Assembly (NCBI GenBank): GCA_025526935.1
Contig: JAHLKD010000045.1
Span: forward strand, 248,001 to 312,000
Reading direction: 5' to 3'
From: Cladochytrium replicatum
Lineage: Eukaryota; Chytridiomycota; Chytridiomycetes; Cladochytriales; Cladochytriaceae
DNA length: 64,000 bases
Shown: one piece after another, positions 54,925 to 64,000 of the stretch
Layout of the letters: every line of letters begins with the position of its first letter
Numbering within the stretch: the stretch's first letter is position 1
Position numbers and translations under genes: made by a program
The notes under the pieces: model-generated
Database searches by the model: none
The model's input: the letters and a program-made list of their open reading frames with translations, nothing else
Told to the model about the DNA's origin: nothing

Positions 54925-55482
54925 GTTTGTGAAACTTCAGGTTTTGTGTCCTTAATTGCCAAAGATTATTATTCAGGAACTGGATTGGATATCCATTTAT
55001 TATGTGTATGAGTTTTGTAAAGTGAACACAGCTCTAAATTTAGATTCACTTGTGCATGAATCATTGTATTTGATTTGGTGAGTCGAAATAAGAATTGAGA
55101 TTCTGACGTGGACGATGTGGGTACAGTGAGAATGGGTATTCAGAGGCACAGAGGAGAGAGCTGCGGATGGTTTGGATGGGGCAGATGGAGGGATGGGGAT
55201 ACAAAGTTGGCGACAAACGTAAGATTGGTTTTTGATATCACATCATATCTAGATCGAGGACTGTCGTCTTTCGAGAATTTGCTTCTGGATATGAAAGTAG
55301 AGTTGAAGGTTTCATTACCTGTGTCCCCTTTGGACGGACTGTATTATCCTATGGTGGAATTAATGGATGTAATTAGTGAATGTTTTCAGAATGGCAAAGG
55401 AATCAAATCTCCCAACTGACAAATTTAAACTTACCGTGATTGGGGAGATCTCCAAGCTATTCAGCATCCATAAAGTTACACT
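54925..55482. other. Divergent intergenic region
   Basis: Lies between CFAP96 and the acylated-protein gene. A 103-codon ORF (55108-55419) contains a Trp/Gly-rich start and LPVSPLDGLYYPMVELMDVI; no family recognised and not called as a gene. Confidence 0.35.
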
Positions 55483-56718
55483 ATGGGTTGTGCAGTGTCA
55501 AGACCAGACGCAGTTATCACCATGTCTCCCGAGACAAACGGGTTAGTCAACCGGCTATCGGTTTGGGAGGAGCGACCAACACTGTCTGGCAGAAGCCGAG
55601 TGTCAACAAGAAACATGGAATCAGAAGCTGATCCTTTGGCATTGCCTGATCCAGCGATGGTTCAACCTCTCGGCACTGGTCACACAAACGATCAGGCGGC
55701 GGTGAGCGCACATGACGGCCTCAAGTGCAAACGATACAGTGCTGAGATGGTATTTCGGGAAAGATGGCCCGAAAATCCAAATGAGTCACCAGCCCCCTCG
55801 ACAACTCGGTTTCCACCAATCCCCACTCGTCCAACTTACGTGCTATCGGAAGCCTTCACTGAAGCACCTCGCACCTCCCCCACTCGCAGGCGAACTTCAT
55901 CCACCACGAACCGCACCAACGGCACTCCATCGTCAACGCGGCGCGCACGGAAGCGGTCCATCAACAGAAGTCGAAGAACCTCACACGAATCCCACGGATC
56001 TGCTGTTCTCGCACCCTATTCGATCGAGTATCCCCACAGTCTGGAAATCGTCGGATGTGGGATCAAAGTGTCGTACACGGGTGGATTTCATACGGACGAG
56101 GTTACTGAAGATGAAGATCAGGACCTGTGGAGTGATTCTGATGTGGATGAGGAGATCGTGAAGGCGAGAGCGAGAAGTCGCCGGTCTCCGACTCCGATCG
56201 CTGAGGAGAGTATTGAAGAGGACGATGAGAGCATCGGGAACGGTAGGCTTGTACATCCGGAGCTTGTGCCCCGAGACTCAGATGCCACAGCCGTTAGCTT
56301 GGTCGACGAGAAAAGTGGTCAATCAGAAAAGGGATTATTCGGGCATTTTCAATCGCCAAAGCCAGCTCCAAAACGAACTATTACACCAGAGCGGAAAGGA
56401 AACTCACCTATTTTGAGCATGGATGAGTTGGATAACATTTCTGTCCCAGGGAAGAAACACTTCGTTCGGAGTGATACTTCGGATCATGTCATACTTGAAA
56501 CAGTGCGGGAAAGCGTGAGGTACACACCTCGGGGAAGACCACCAACAGAGAAGCCGCCAGCATCGCCGACGAGAAACTCTACCGCAGGTGCGGCAAAAAC
56601 ACCACGAGTGAGGACGCAGGGATCGTTCGCCAATTTCATAGAAGAGAAGCTGAAAAGGCGAAGATCAGGAATGTCGCTCCAGCCTTCTCTGGAGACTATC
56701 CATTTAGAAGAAATCTGA
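55483..56718 (+). CDS. Hypothetical protein with N-terminal dual-acylation motif
   Basis: Single-exon, 411-residue protein. It begins MGCAVSRP: glycine 2 with serine 6 fits the N-myristoyltransferase recognition pattern, and cysteine 3 is positioned for palmitoylation, the classic dual membrane anchor. The rest is mostly disordered, rich in Ser, Thr, Pro and Arg, with acidic (TEDEDQDLWSDSDVDEEI) and basic (TSPTRRRTSS, RRARKRSINRSRR) patches. One short ordered-looking segment is HSLEIVGCGIKVSYTGGF. The C-terminus reads ANFIEEKLKRRRSGMS. Many S/T-P sites suggest phosphoregulation. No homologue is recognised; a plasma-membrane-associated scaffold is inferred only from the anchor. Confidence 0.75.
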   Translation: MGCAVSRPDAVITMSPETNGLVNRLSVWEERPTLSGRSRVSTRNMESEADPLALPDPAMVQPLGTGHTNDQAAVSAHDGLKCKRYSAEMVFRERWPENPNESPAPSTTRFPPIPTRPTYVLSEAFTEAPRTSPTRRRTSSTTNRTNGTPSSTRRARKRSINRSRRTSHESHGSAVLAPYSIEYPHSLEIVGCGIKVSYTGGFHTDEVTEDEDQDLWSDSDVDEEIVKARARSRRSPTPIAEESIEEDDESIGNGRLVHPELVPRDSDATAVSLVDEKSGQSEKGLFGHFQSPKPAPKRTITPERKGNSPILSMDELDNISVPGKKHFVRSDTSDHVILETVRESVRYTPRGRPPTEKPPASPTRNSTAGAAKTPRVRTQGSFANFIEEKLKRRRSGMSLQPSLETIHLEEI

Positions 56719-57546
56719 CACTGCATTAAAACATGATCGCTTGTGTTTAGTCTTATTGTTAGTGGAATTTTTGTGTATTTTGGTGAAATATCGTGTAAGT
56801 TTGTTAAAATGAATGCAGTCGTCCTGGGAGTGAGGTGGGATGACTTCCGACACAGAATTCTATTGCAAGTATGCTGTGCACCCCAGATGTCGACTCATTC
56901 TTGCCATTATCTCAAGAGCCAATAAACTAGTGAACCTTCGAGTTTCGATAACCCAGCAACTGGGCAAATGTGGAAGACATCTGCAAAGGTGAAGATTTGA
57001 TGATTAATGGAATTGGTTTTGTGTTTATTGACGATAATACCTTGGGATACTGTGCGTTTCGCAGTTTATTTTGTAGGGGAGATTGTGTGCGATTAAAAGT
57101 CTCTACTCAGCGTGGTCTTGTGAATTGCAGGAAGCAAACCCGATCTCCATCTCGGTGAGTGTTAAACCGTATCTCGTCGATTGCAGCCTGCTAAATATTT
57201 TTTCCGCAGCGATGAAGATTGATGGTTCGAAAGAGTTTTACCACGCAGCTCATGATCTCGATACTCGACCCATTTGTGATTTCTGATGAGTACGTTCTCC
57301 CGATGGTGTTTTTGGAAATATGATGGATGTGAACATCGTGAACGACGGCACGCACTTAGAAAGTTATGAAGCTTTCGGTCATTACATGTACTTGTTTCTT
57401 ACACCTCTAGGGCCTGTAACGTTGATTGCTGACTCTATAGACAAGGAAACCAGCAAGGGATGGGCTAGCGATGCCGCTTCACAACCAGCAGGCACAGAGG
57501 GATGACTGTCGCAAAGATGGCAAGTCCATATAAAGTTTTTGAATCT
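56719..57546. other. Unresolved stretch
   Basis: Short plus-strand ORFs (for example 56970-57158 with MINGIGFVFIDDNTLGYCAF, and 57320-57505) lie next to plausible splice signals, but no family or consistent exon chain emerges. It includes the NMT 3' UTR. Confidence 0.25.
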
Positions 57547-59420
57547 CTAGAGCATGACCAATCCCATCTTCTCCGGAGTCAACTCACGGCAACGGTAGTT
57601 GTACAGGTAATATCTCAGCAACCCATCGCCCCGTCCAAACTTGAGTTCCTCCATAAACTTCTGGTTGTCCATCAAATGAACACAGTTGAAAACATCGAAT
57701 TGGTTCTGAAAAGCAAAGCACAAACGTCATTAGTAACCAGCTTCAACTTGTTCTCCATTTCACTTACATTGCAAGCAAGGATCAACATGTCCTTCACAAG
57801 CGCAATGAGATCCTTATCGCTCCCGCCCTCCTTCGGCGCATAATAGAACATGTACGCAGCCCGGACGTGCGTGTGCTTCGGGTGGTGGATCACGCTCGAC
57901 GGGAGCGAGTAGAAGCTAGCAAACTGGGTGACCTTGCCTTCGTCTTCAACCACATACGAGTACACAACACCAGGGATCGGGAGGAGCCAGTGCTCCACAT
58001 CCGCCTCGGAGAAGATCGGGGCGACGGTCGTGCACGCGAGGTAGGCGTTGAGGAGCTTGGTGACTGTCGGAACATCTGCGGGTTGCATAGCGCGAAGTCC
58101 AGGGTTTTGAGTGTTCTACAGGACGAGTTAGAATAATTTGCGCCATAAGGGTATGCAGTACTAACGGCAGGCAGCTTGTAAAGGCGGACTGTGCGAGCCA
58201 TTGTCATGTTTTTGCTGAGGTGCGAGAATCCAGTTTCGATCAACTTCGTAGGGTTCAGCGAGCGATGGTAATATCTGAAAGAGAAAAGTTGTTACATATT
58301 CTCCATATTCAGGTAGACTACCGACCTGCAGGTTGCAATCGGTTTCGGCAACACGACACCAGCAGTGTACACAGCCTGGAAGATCCCAGTCAGGTGGACC
58401 CGTCTAGTCACCTCCTTGATCAAGACCGGAGCGAGTCGCTTGGATCGAAGCTTCTTATGTACGCACAAAAAGTTGATCTCCACAAGATTTTGCGATCTAT
58501 GGACGAAACACATTTGATTCGCAATCGTCTGTACCCACTACGTCACCTACTTGTCATCGACTCTAAGGTGCGCGGGAATGCCGCTGATAAATGCCACAAG
58601 TTTCTTGTTCGATGCGACACGAACGCCAAATAGCCATGAAGCGTTCCATCCGGGCGGTTTGAGAGCCCTGTTCATCAAACAAACAAATATTTGAAGTTCA
58701 ATTCTCAGCATCCGAGAATTCCACGTACCACTTCAAAAAGTCCGCGCTGTAATCAAACCGGAACAACGCGTCGTCGTCCTCCACATAGTTGTGTGACAAA
58801 AGTTCGTACAGCTCCTTGATCTAATGACAAGATGAGATCGGTGAGCAAATGCTCCAATCGCGAAAGTGTGGGGACATTGGGTTCTGACCTGAACGTCATC
58901 ATTCACGTCCAGATCGGACCATTCAAAGTCTTTCGGAAGGGGATAGGGAGTGGCACGAATTTCAGAAGGATCCTTATCAGGTTCAATGGGTCCATTCTCA
59001 AGTACGGTCTCATCTTCTCGTCAACTTATTTCAGAGCACGAAAGGAAAATAACAGAGGCATAATTACCGATCCTTGGGACTGGCTGAGTGGCCCAGAATT
59101 TATAGTCCTTCATGGTCGCTTTTCCATCTTTAGGACCGCGCCTTTCATCGAGGGCGCTGAGACCCAAATGTTCGACCTAGAATATCCCGAAAGCACGCCG
59201 ATCATGATATTACGACAGTTGAGTGGGATGAAACTGGTGCGAAATGGAAACTAATTACCAATTGGGCCATGTTTGCACCCACAGCGCCAGAAGATGACGA
59301 TGCAGAAGAAGAACCGGCACCATTCGAAGTCGACGCAGCAGCGGCAGCGGCAGGGGTCGAGATAGTCTCGATTTCGTCTTCTTTTTGCGTTTGTTCTGAG
59401 TTCGTGTGGTCGGCCATCAT
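57547..59420 (-). CDS. NMT1: Glycylpeptide N-tetradecanoyltransferase
   Basis: About nine exons on the minus strand. The enzyme transfers myristate from myristoyl-CoA to the N-terminal glycine of target proteins. It has a Ser/Ala-rich N-terminus, then [20 protein letters not shown] (entry motif), [61 protein letters not shown] (acyl-CoA binding), [43 protein letters not shown], and the C-terminal [20 protein letters not shown] and [20 protein letters not shown] followed by ML-stop. The free C-terminal carboxylate that acts as catalytic base in this family is therefore present. Only 49 bp separate its start from the next plus-strand ATG. Confidence 0.95.
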
Positions 59421-59469
59421 TGGGTGGTAGTTTGAGTGGCTTTGACATGATCTTTTTCAGCAATCGAAG

Positions 59470-60360
59470 ATGTCAAAGCCACTGAAGAGTTTCGAAGATA
59501 TGAGAATAGATGTTGGATGTTTGTCGGTATTGGTGTTGCCAGCAGAGACTTTCACAAGCAAAGGAGCGTGGCTATCACTGAGACCTTGCAATTCAAGTAT
59601 GCAAACAAAGTATAGCTCGCTCTACCCGGATTCCTTTTATACAAAACCTGTTGACCATTCAGGCGTGCAGGTCGTCCACAACATAGGCCTCTGTATTCGC
59701 GTGATATATTGCACGCTAAGGATCCGGTGGTGCACGCTTGTCAGGATGGTTCTTACAAGAACAAAGGTGGGATTTTGATTTGTTGATGGATATGGAAGAT
59801 CTGAGCAATGTTTCCCAAAGTTACCCGCAGAATGATTGTTTTCCGACCACTTATCGAAGAAGCGCTTGCTTGCAAGATCAGTGGCTCGACTCCATACGGA
59901 ATCAAAGGTAGTCCTTCATCATTTCATCTTTCCAGAATGGCTGATCTGATGTACATTTCAGCCAGTATGGAGTTCTTGGACGACATCATCATTCCACTAC
60001 TTAGGATGCAGCCATATACGATCTAGTAAGTCATTTACCTCATTGATTGATCGTCGTTACTCTATTAGCAACGCAGGTGGATGAGTCTGGGTATTGCACT
60101 GCGAGGGCAACGAGCTTTACTTGGACGAAGACCAGCAGATTCGATCCAAGTAAATCAGATGCAATTCACCGAGGCTGGGCCAGAACACCGCCTAGAGTTG
60201 GTGGAGGGTACGGTACAGGCGTCTGGTGCACCGGCCGCACTCAACAGTGCTGTTGGTGCTGCGTCTCCTGGAGCTGTCATTGATGGAGCTGCAGAACTAT
60301 TTAACGAAGAGAAAATTGCACCATTAACAATTGACGTGAGCATGTCAATGATTTTCTAAT
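59470..60360 (+). CDS. Hypothetical multi-exon gene, structure uncertain
   Basis: The first ORF starts MSKPLKSFEDMRIDVGCLSV. Later open segments include DCFPTTYRRSACLQDQWLDS, MADLMYISASMEFLDDIIIP and, near the end, RLELVEGTVQASG and IDGAAELFNEEKIAPLTID. GT and AG signals are plentiful but I could not settle one phase-consistent chain, so only the span is given. No domain recognised. It is divergent from NMT1 with a 49-bp gap, so the two probably share a promoter. Confidence 0.4.
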
Positions 60361-60741
60361 GCATTCTAATTACGCGCAATTAAGAGGGCGATGTTTTGAG
60401 AGATGGTCTTTGGTGCCCATGGTGGTGGCAGTACGAGGAGCTCTTGGAGTATCTACTTATTGTACATGAGCATGAAAAAATGAATAAATAATAAAAGCTC
60501 CCTCAGTTGAACAACCACTGGAATGCTGATTCAAATGACATCACCCACAAGTACGGCCGACCAAACGCCATCCCATCCCCGTCAGTCGGACGCCCCTTCC
60601 AGCTCCTGAAATGTCTACAACCACAGCTCTCTGGCCACCATTGATCGCCATTATAGACCATTACAGTGGATAGAAGGAAGCGACGCAAGAACTTGAAAAA
60701 AAATTATCATGTTTCCTGGAACACATTCTGCATAAACGTGC
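60361..60741. other. Intergenic, no clear gene
   Basis: A minus-strand ORF at 60503-60688 (contains GMAFGRPYLWVMSFESAFQW) could be a terminal exon of an unseen gene, but nothing upstream joins to it. Confidence 0.3.
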
Positions 60742-61850
60742 ATGATATCATGGTGCTTTAATCATTTCTGTTGTGACACCACAACATCGGTTCTTCCCGT
60801 CGCAATGTCGCCACGAACAATCCTTGGACCCAGCAAAACTCAAAGAGTGTTTTTCGTCGAATTTGCACTCTATTTCCCTGCAGCATTCTGGCCGCTTGAG
60901 TGCGCTCGTTGTAAAGTTTTGTCCAAAGGAGGCATACAACTTGCAGCGGATCCGGATCATCGCATTTTTTGCAACCGGCAGTTTCCTGGCACTTTATGCT
61001 CTTTACACGTACAAGCACGTCAATTACGCTCGACCGCTCGCCTTGTGTGGACTTTGAAATTCTCGTGGCTGTTGTATATGGTCAAAAGCATGCGATGGGA
61101 GCCAAATCTAACGTTGTTCAAGCGTGAAAGCGAAGCACAATCGTCCTAACTGTCTACAATTGACGACAGTGCCTCGGTAGGCCGCAGCAATCACCAGCGT
61201 CGATACTTTCAACAGACTGTCGGTATGGACGCGTGGATGAGACAGATTCTGTACTGGTTCTGGATTGCGGGCGGTCCAGGATTGTCTATCATTCTCATCC
61301 CGGCATTCACTTATTATCAAAAGGCGCAAAGTGATGGAATCTGATGGATTCGTTCGAATCACAACCTCGTTGTTCTTCTTTTTGGCTTCTTGATTGCTTC
61401 CATGCTTTCTGAGGGCTGTCTGAGGTAGTTGAAGCCTAGAATTCTAAATGCCGCACGGCGGTTGGGCACCTTTGCCGACTCTCATCGGCTATATATCTGG
61501 TCGATCATCTGCATTGAAACTTGGAGACCCAGAACTGCTTGCTCTGTTCGTTTCCACTTCCTTTATGTGCATCGACCTGATCGTATCAGCGATGTTCAAA
61601 TCTTCGTTCACAACGAAAAGTCGATACTTCTTCGCAGAAGATACACAGGGCAACGATCTCATCGCAACTGCTAATTTAAACTTATATGCAGGCAGCGGTC
61701 TTAACCAATCGGCGACGAGATCGACCATGCATCGTGCACAATGGGACACCCCAGCGAGACAGTCAGTGTGTAACCAAGCTCTGAATATTAACGGACGACA
61801 CATTTGGAATCGGAGCAATCAAGAGCCCCGTCATTCACAAACCTGACCCA
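60742..61850 (+). CDS. Possible membrane protein, multi-exon, uncertain
   Basis: Several plus-strand segments carry hydrophobic helices: IRIIAFFATGSFLALYALY (about 60950-61010), WFWIAGGPGLSIILIPAF (about 61255-61310, in a short frame starting MDAWMRQ at 61225 and ending at 61344) and LLALFVSTSFMCIDLIVSAM (about 61530-61595). They may belong to one polytopic protein or to neighbouring small ones. Exon joins were not resolved and no family recognised. Confidence 0.3.
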
Positions 61851-62217
61851 ATTATGTAAGGATTCGCGGTTCGCTCCTAATACAGCTTCACATCAATGTC
61901 ACTGCTAACGGTACTGGACGAACTGTAAATACACGAAATATTGGTGGAAGAATGCTATTTTATTTATTCATTGCTCCTTCTGCACACTGCTTCGACCCGT
62001 CCTTGGCCTCAATGTTTCCATTCTCTCCTTCTGTCCAGGAATCGCCACTCTCTCTGTTCGCGCTCTGGTGTTCTTAGTGGGTTGCTTATTGACCCTCAAC
62101 TCGTCACCGTTTGTTCGATTGCGTGTCTGCTTGACCCGGTCGGCAGATTGTTTTGGAGGCTATGAGGGAGCCGTGGCCGCCCGTTGTTGAGTGGGTTTGG
62201 TATCACCATCCTTCCCT

Positions 62218-62781
62218 TCACGCATCGTTTTCCATGCTTCTTTTAGTTGACCCTAGCTCTTTCTCCTCGCTTCTCACCTTCTCTGTTGTTTTCTTTGGGA
62301 TAGGGGTCATGCTGGAAGTTTCTGATGTGATACCCCTCGACACTGGTCGAGCCCGAGATGCTCTGGAGACAGGCTCAGTTGTCGAGCCAGTATTGTGAGT
62401 AGATGAGGTAGACTTGGAAACATCTGAAAGAGCGTGGATGGACTCTGGATGCGTAGCTGCAAAAGCACCTGAACCCTTCTGATATCGTGGCAGATGCTTC
62501 CGCGGTAGCTTTGCAATTGTGATCAATGTTCTTCTTCTCGTAGTTTTCCATTGGCAAAAAATTTGACTGGGTTTGGGCAAATGGGCGGTAGTCGGCCAAA
62601 TTGACTGCTGAACTACCAGATCGGGTTTTATCGTATTGCTGATGGAGGCGGCTGGATGGATGAACGGCGATGCAGGAAGGTCCAGTTTTGCGCGGATGGC
62701 TTTCGAGTTCGCTTCTGGGGATGTATTCCGCAGTGTGAGGTTGGGAGGGGGAATCGGCGGTTGAAGTATGAATGCAGTCAA
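62218..62781 (-). CDS. Hypothetical ORF at the duplication boundary
   Basis: Open for 187 codons with no ATG at its upstream end, so it is probably an exon or fragment. The first two thirds match the frameshifted copy at 14014-14436. The last part (VSRGITSETSSMTPIPKKTT, then KVRSEEKEL) is unique to this side because the duplication ends near 62361. Proline-rich start (ILQPPIPPPNLTL) and RRRTLITIAKLPRK are its visible features. No family recognised. Confidence 0.4.
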   Translation of the reverse strand: MTAFILQPPIPPPNLTLRNTSPEANSKAIRAKLDLPASPFIHPAASISNTIKPDLVVQQSIWPTTAHLPKPSQIFCQWKTTRRRTLITIAKLPRKHLPRYQKGSGAFAATHPESIHALSDVSKSTSSTHNTGSTTEPVSRASRARPVSRGITSETSSMTPIPKKTTEKVRSEEKELGSTKRSMENDA

Positions 62782-64000
62782 TGCTTTTGTGTCACAGCTC
62801 CCCAGTGTCCCTAGTACTCCATGTCCATGTCATCTAAGCGGGATCCAGATTCTTGCAAATCCAAAACTCACATTCCCACATTTTCCGCCATATTTCGAAT
62901 TGTTTCCATGACTGGGGCCATTTTCGGTCCAAGATCTGTTCATCCCTGGGCAATTAAGCCAGATTCAAAGTCTTTTCTTGTATTTGTTGAAAACATACCG
63001 AGGTCAAAATCGATTGTACGGTAAACGAAGAAGTTGAACAGAATAAGCATGATGAGATTGATAATCCTTTGTTTTGAGTGGATGGAGATTTTTCAAGAAT
63101 ATTACTGTAATTGTTATTGGACGGTAATAGTTAAAAACAAATAACAAACAAATGAACATTTGGGGTAGAGAGTGGAGAGTTTTGAGGGAAAGATTCAAAA
63201 CAATAATAATCAGTAACAAGACAGTGTCACTGATATTCTTAGTGTTATTGATACAGTGTTATTGATACTAGTTATTGATACAACGTCACGGGGGCAAATT
63301 CTAATCAAACGCTTGACAACTCATGTTATTTAATATACCATTCTCCAACATTCTATCTAGACACATCACTCAAAAACTCAAGCAATGCTGCTACGTGTGG
63401 ATGATCTGGCAGAAGGCATTGTGAATATATCTGCAGTGCTTCATCTGCACACCTCTGCATTCCTGACATGTCAACCATTTTGTAATAGCACATACTCATT
63501 GAGTGTAATATGATTGCAACCGAAGGGTGCTCTCGTGTTCCATAAACTTTAACATCTATTGCAAGAGACTCTTCATACAGTTGCATTGCTTTGGCATAGT
63601 CACCTTGCCTATGTGCAACCTGTCCCATACCGTTGAGTGTTACAGCCACTTCAGCATGCTCTCGTGTTCCATAAACTTTAACTTTGATTGCAAGAGACTC
63701 TTCATACAGTTGCATTGCTTTGCTATAGTCACCTTGCCTATCTGCAACCTGTCCCATGCAGTTGAGTGTTACAGCCACTGATGCATGCTCTCGTGTTCCA
63801 TAAACTTTAACTTCTATTGCAAGAGACTCTTCATACAGTTGCATTGCTTTGGCATAATCACCTTGGCTATCTGCAACCTGTCCCATACAGCTGAGTGTTA
63901 CAGCCACTTCCGCATGCTCTCGTGTTCCATACACTTTAACTTCTATTGCAAGAGACTCTTCATACAGTTGCATTGCTTTGGCATAGTCACCTTGTCTATG
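62361..64000 (-). repeat. Right arm of the long inverted duplication
   Basis: Reverse complement of 12803-14438 at near identity, continuing to the window edge. The few differences include Ser/Gly in a TPR unit (NSMGQ versus NGMGQ), Gly/Ala near the C-terminus and small indels around 62570 and 62645. The inner boundary is near 62361, after the codons for TTEPVSR. Confidence 0.93.
63353..64000 (-). CDS. C-terminal TPR region of a second NLR-like gene (partial)
   Basis: Five TPR units and the terminal HPSVAIILHSMSMCYYKMVD segment, ending at the same FLSDVSR-stop as the gene at 9331-13450. The upstream TIR and NB-ARC parts would lie beyond the window end, so whether the gene is complete cannot be judged. 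The reading frame is open throughout the visible part. Confidence 0.85.
   Translation of the reverse strand, partial: HRQGDYAKAMQLYEESLAIEVKVYGTREHAEVAVTLSCMGQVADSQGDYAKAMQLYEESLAIEVKVYGTREHASVAVTLNCMGQVADRQGDYSKAMQLYEESLAIKVKVYGTREHAEVAVTLNGMGQVAHRQGDYAKAMQLYEESLAIDVKVYGTREHPSVAIILHSMSMCYYKMVDMSGMQRCADEALQIYSQCLLPDHPHVAALLEFLSDVSR

Noticed and set aside
1-64000. tRNA and rRNA genes
   Set aside because: I scanned for B-box-like GGTTCGANNCC with a matching cloverleaf and for rRNA core segments and found none convincing; tRNAscan-SE and an rRNA profile search would settle this.

Overview
The window reads as nuclear DNA of a zoosporic (flagellated) fungus, most likely a chytrid. The evidence is: many short GT-AG introns (about 45-110 bp); a fungal Zn2Cys6 regulator; a mevalonate-pathway decarboxylase and N-myristoyltransferase of eukaryotic type; and two axonemal or flagellar proteins (CFAP96 and a CFAP141-like protein), which non-flagellated fungi lack. 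I saw no rRNA, tRNA or CRISPR array. Exon joins were worked out by eye from splice signals, reading-frame phase and family consensus.

Layout. 0-8.2 kb: remnant of a WW-ankyrin gene, MVD1, calcineurin B and a MIT-domain ULK-type kinase sharing a 73-bp divergent promoter, then a broken and an intact WW-ankyrin gene. 8.2-15 kb: a four-exon TIR/NB-ARC/TPR NLR-like receptor, and downstream sequence that carries a decayed ORF ending in a PCNA-box-like tail. 15.1-19.2 kb: a dead Ty1/copia element. 19.6-32.2 kb: WW-ankyrin relics, a CCCH+MYND protein, a broken serine-peptidase-like gene, UTP23, an intron-rich methyltransferase with a truncated copy beside it, MEMO1 and a second intact WW-ankyrin gene. 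32.4-38 kb: a small CFAP141-like gene, a Zn2Cys6 regulator and shuffled pieces of a second copy of it. 38.2-48.5 kb: three SCP2-type peroxisomal thiolases interleaved with a ZZ/ankyrin protein that ends in a CaaX box and with its pseudogene. 48.6-59.4 kb: VPS11, CFAP96, a MGC-type dually acylated candidate and N-myristoyltransferase. 59.4-62.2 kb: poorly resolved intron-containing ORFs. 62.36-64.0 kb: a near-identical inverted copy of 12.8-14.4 kb, holding the end of a second NLR gene.

Two themes stand out. Core cell-biology genes (isoprenoid synthesis, calcium signalling, endosomal tethering, lipid modification, ribosome processing, flagellum) alternate with rapidly duplicating accessory families: the NLR, WW-ankyrin, thiolase, ZZ-ankyrin, methyltransferase and Zn2Cys6 genes. 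For nearly every accessory family an intact member sits within a few kb of a truncated or frameshifted one, so this is a local birth-and-death landscape. Protein lipidation recurs: NMT, a probable NMT substrate next to it, and a probable farnesylated protein.
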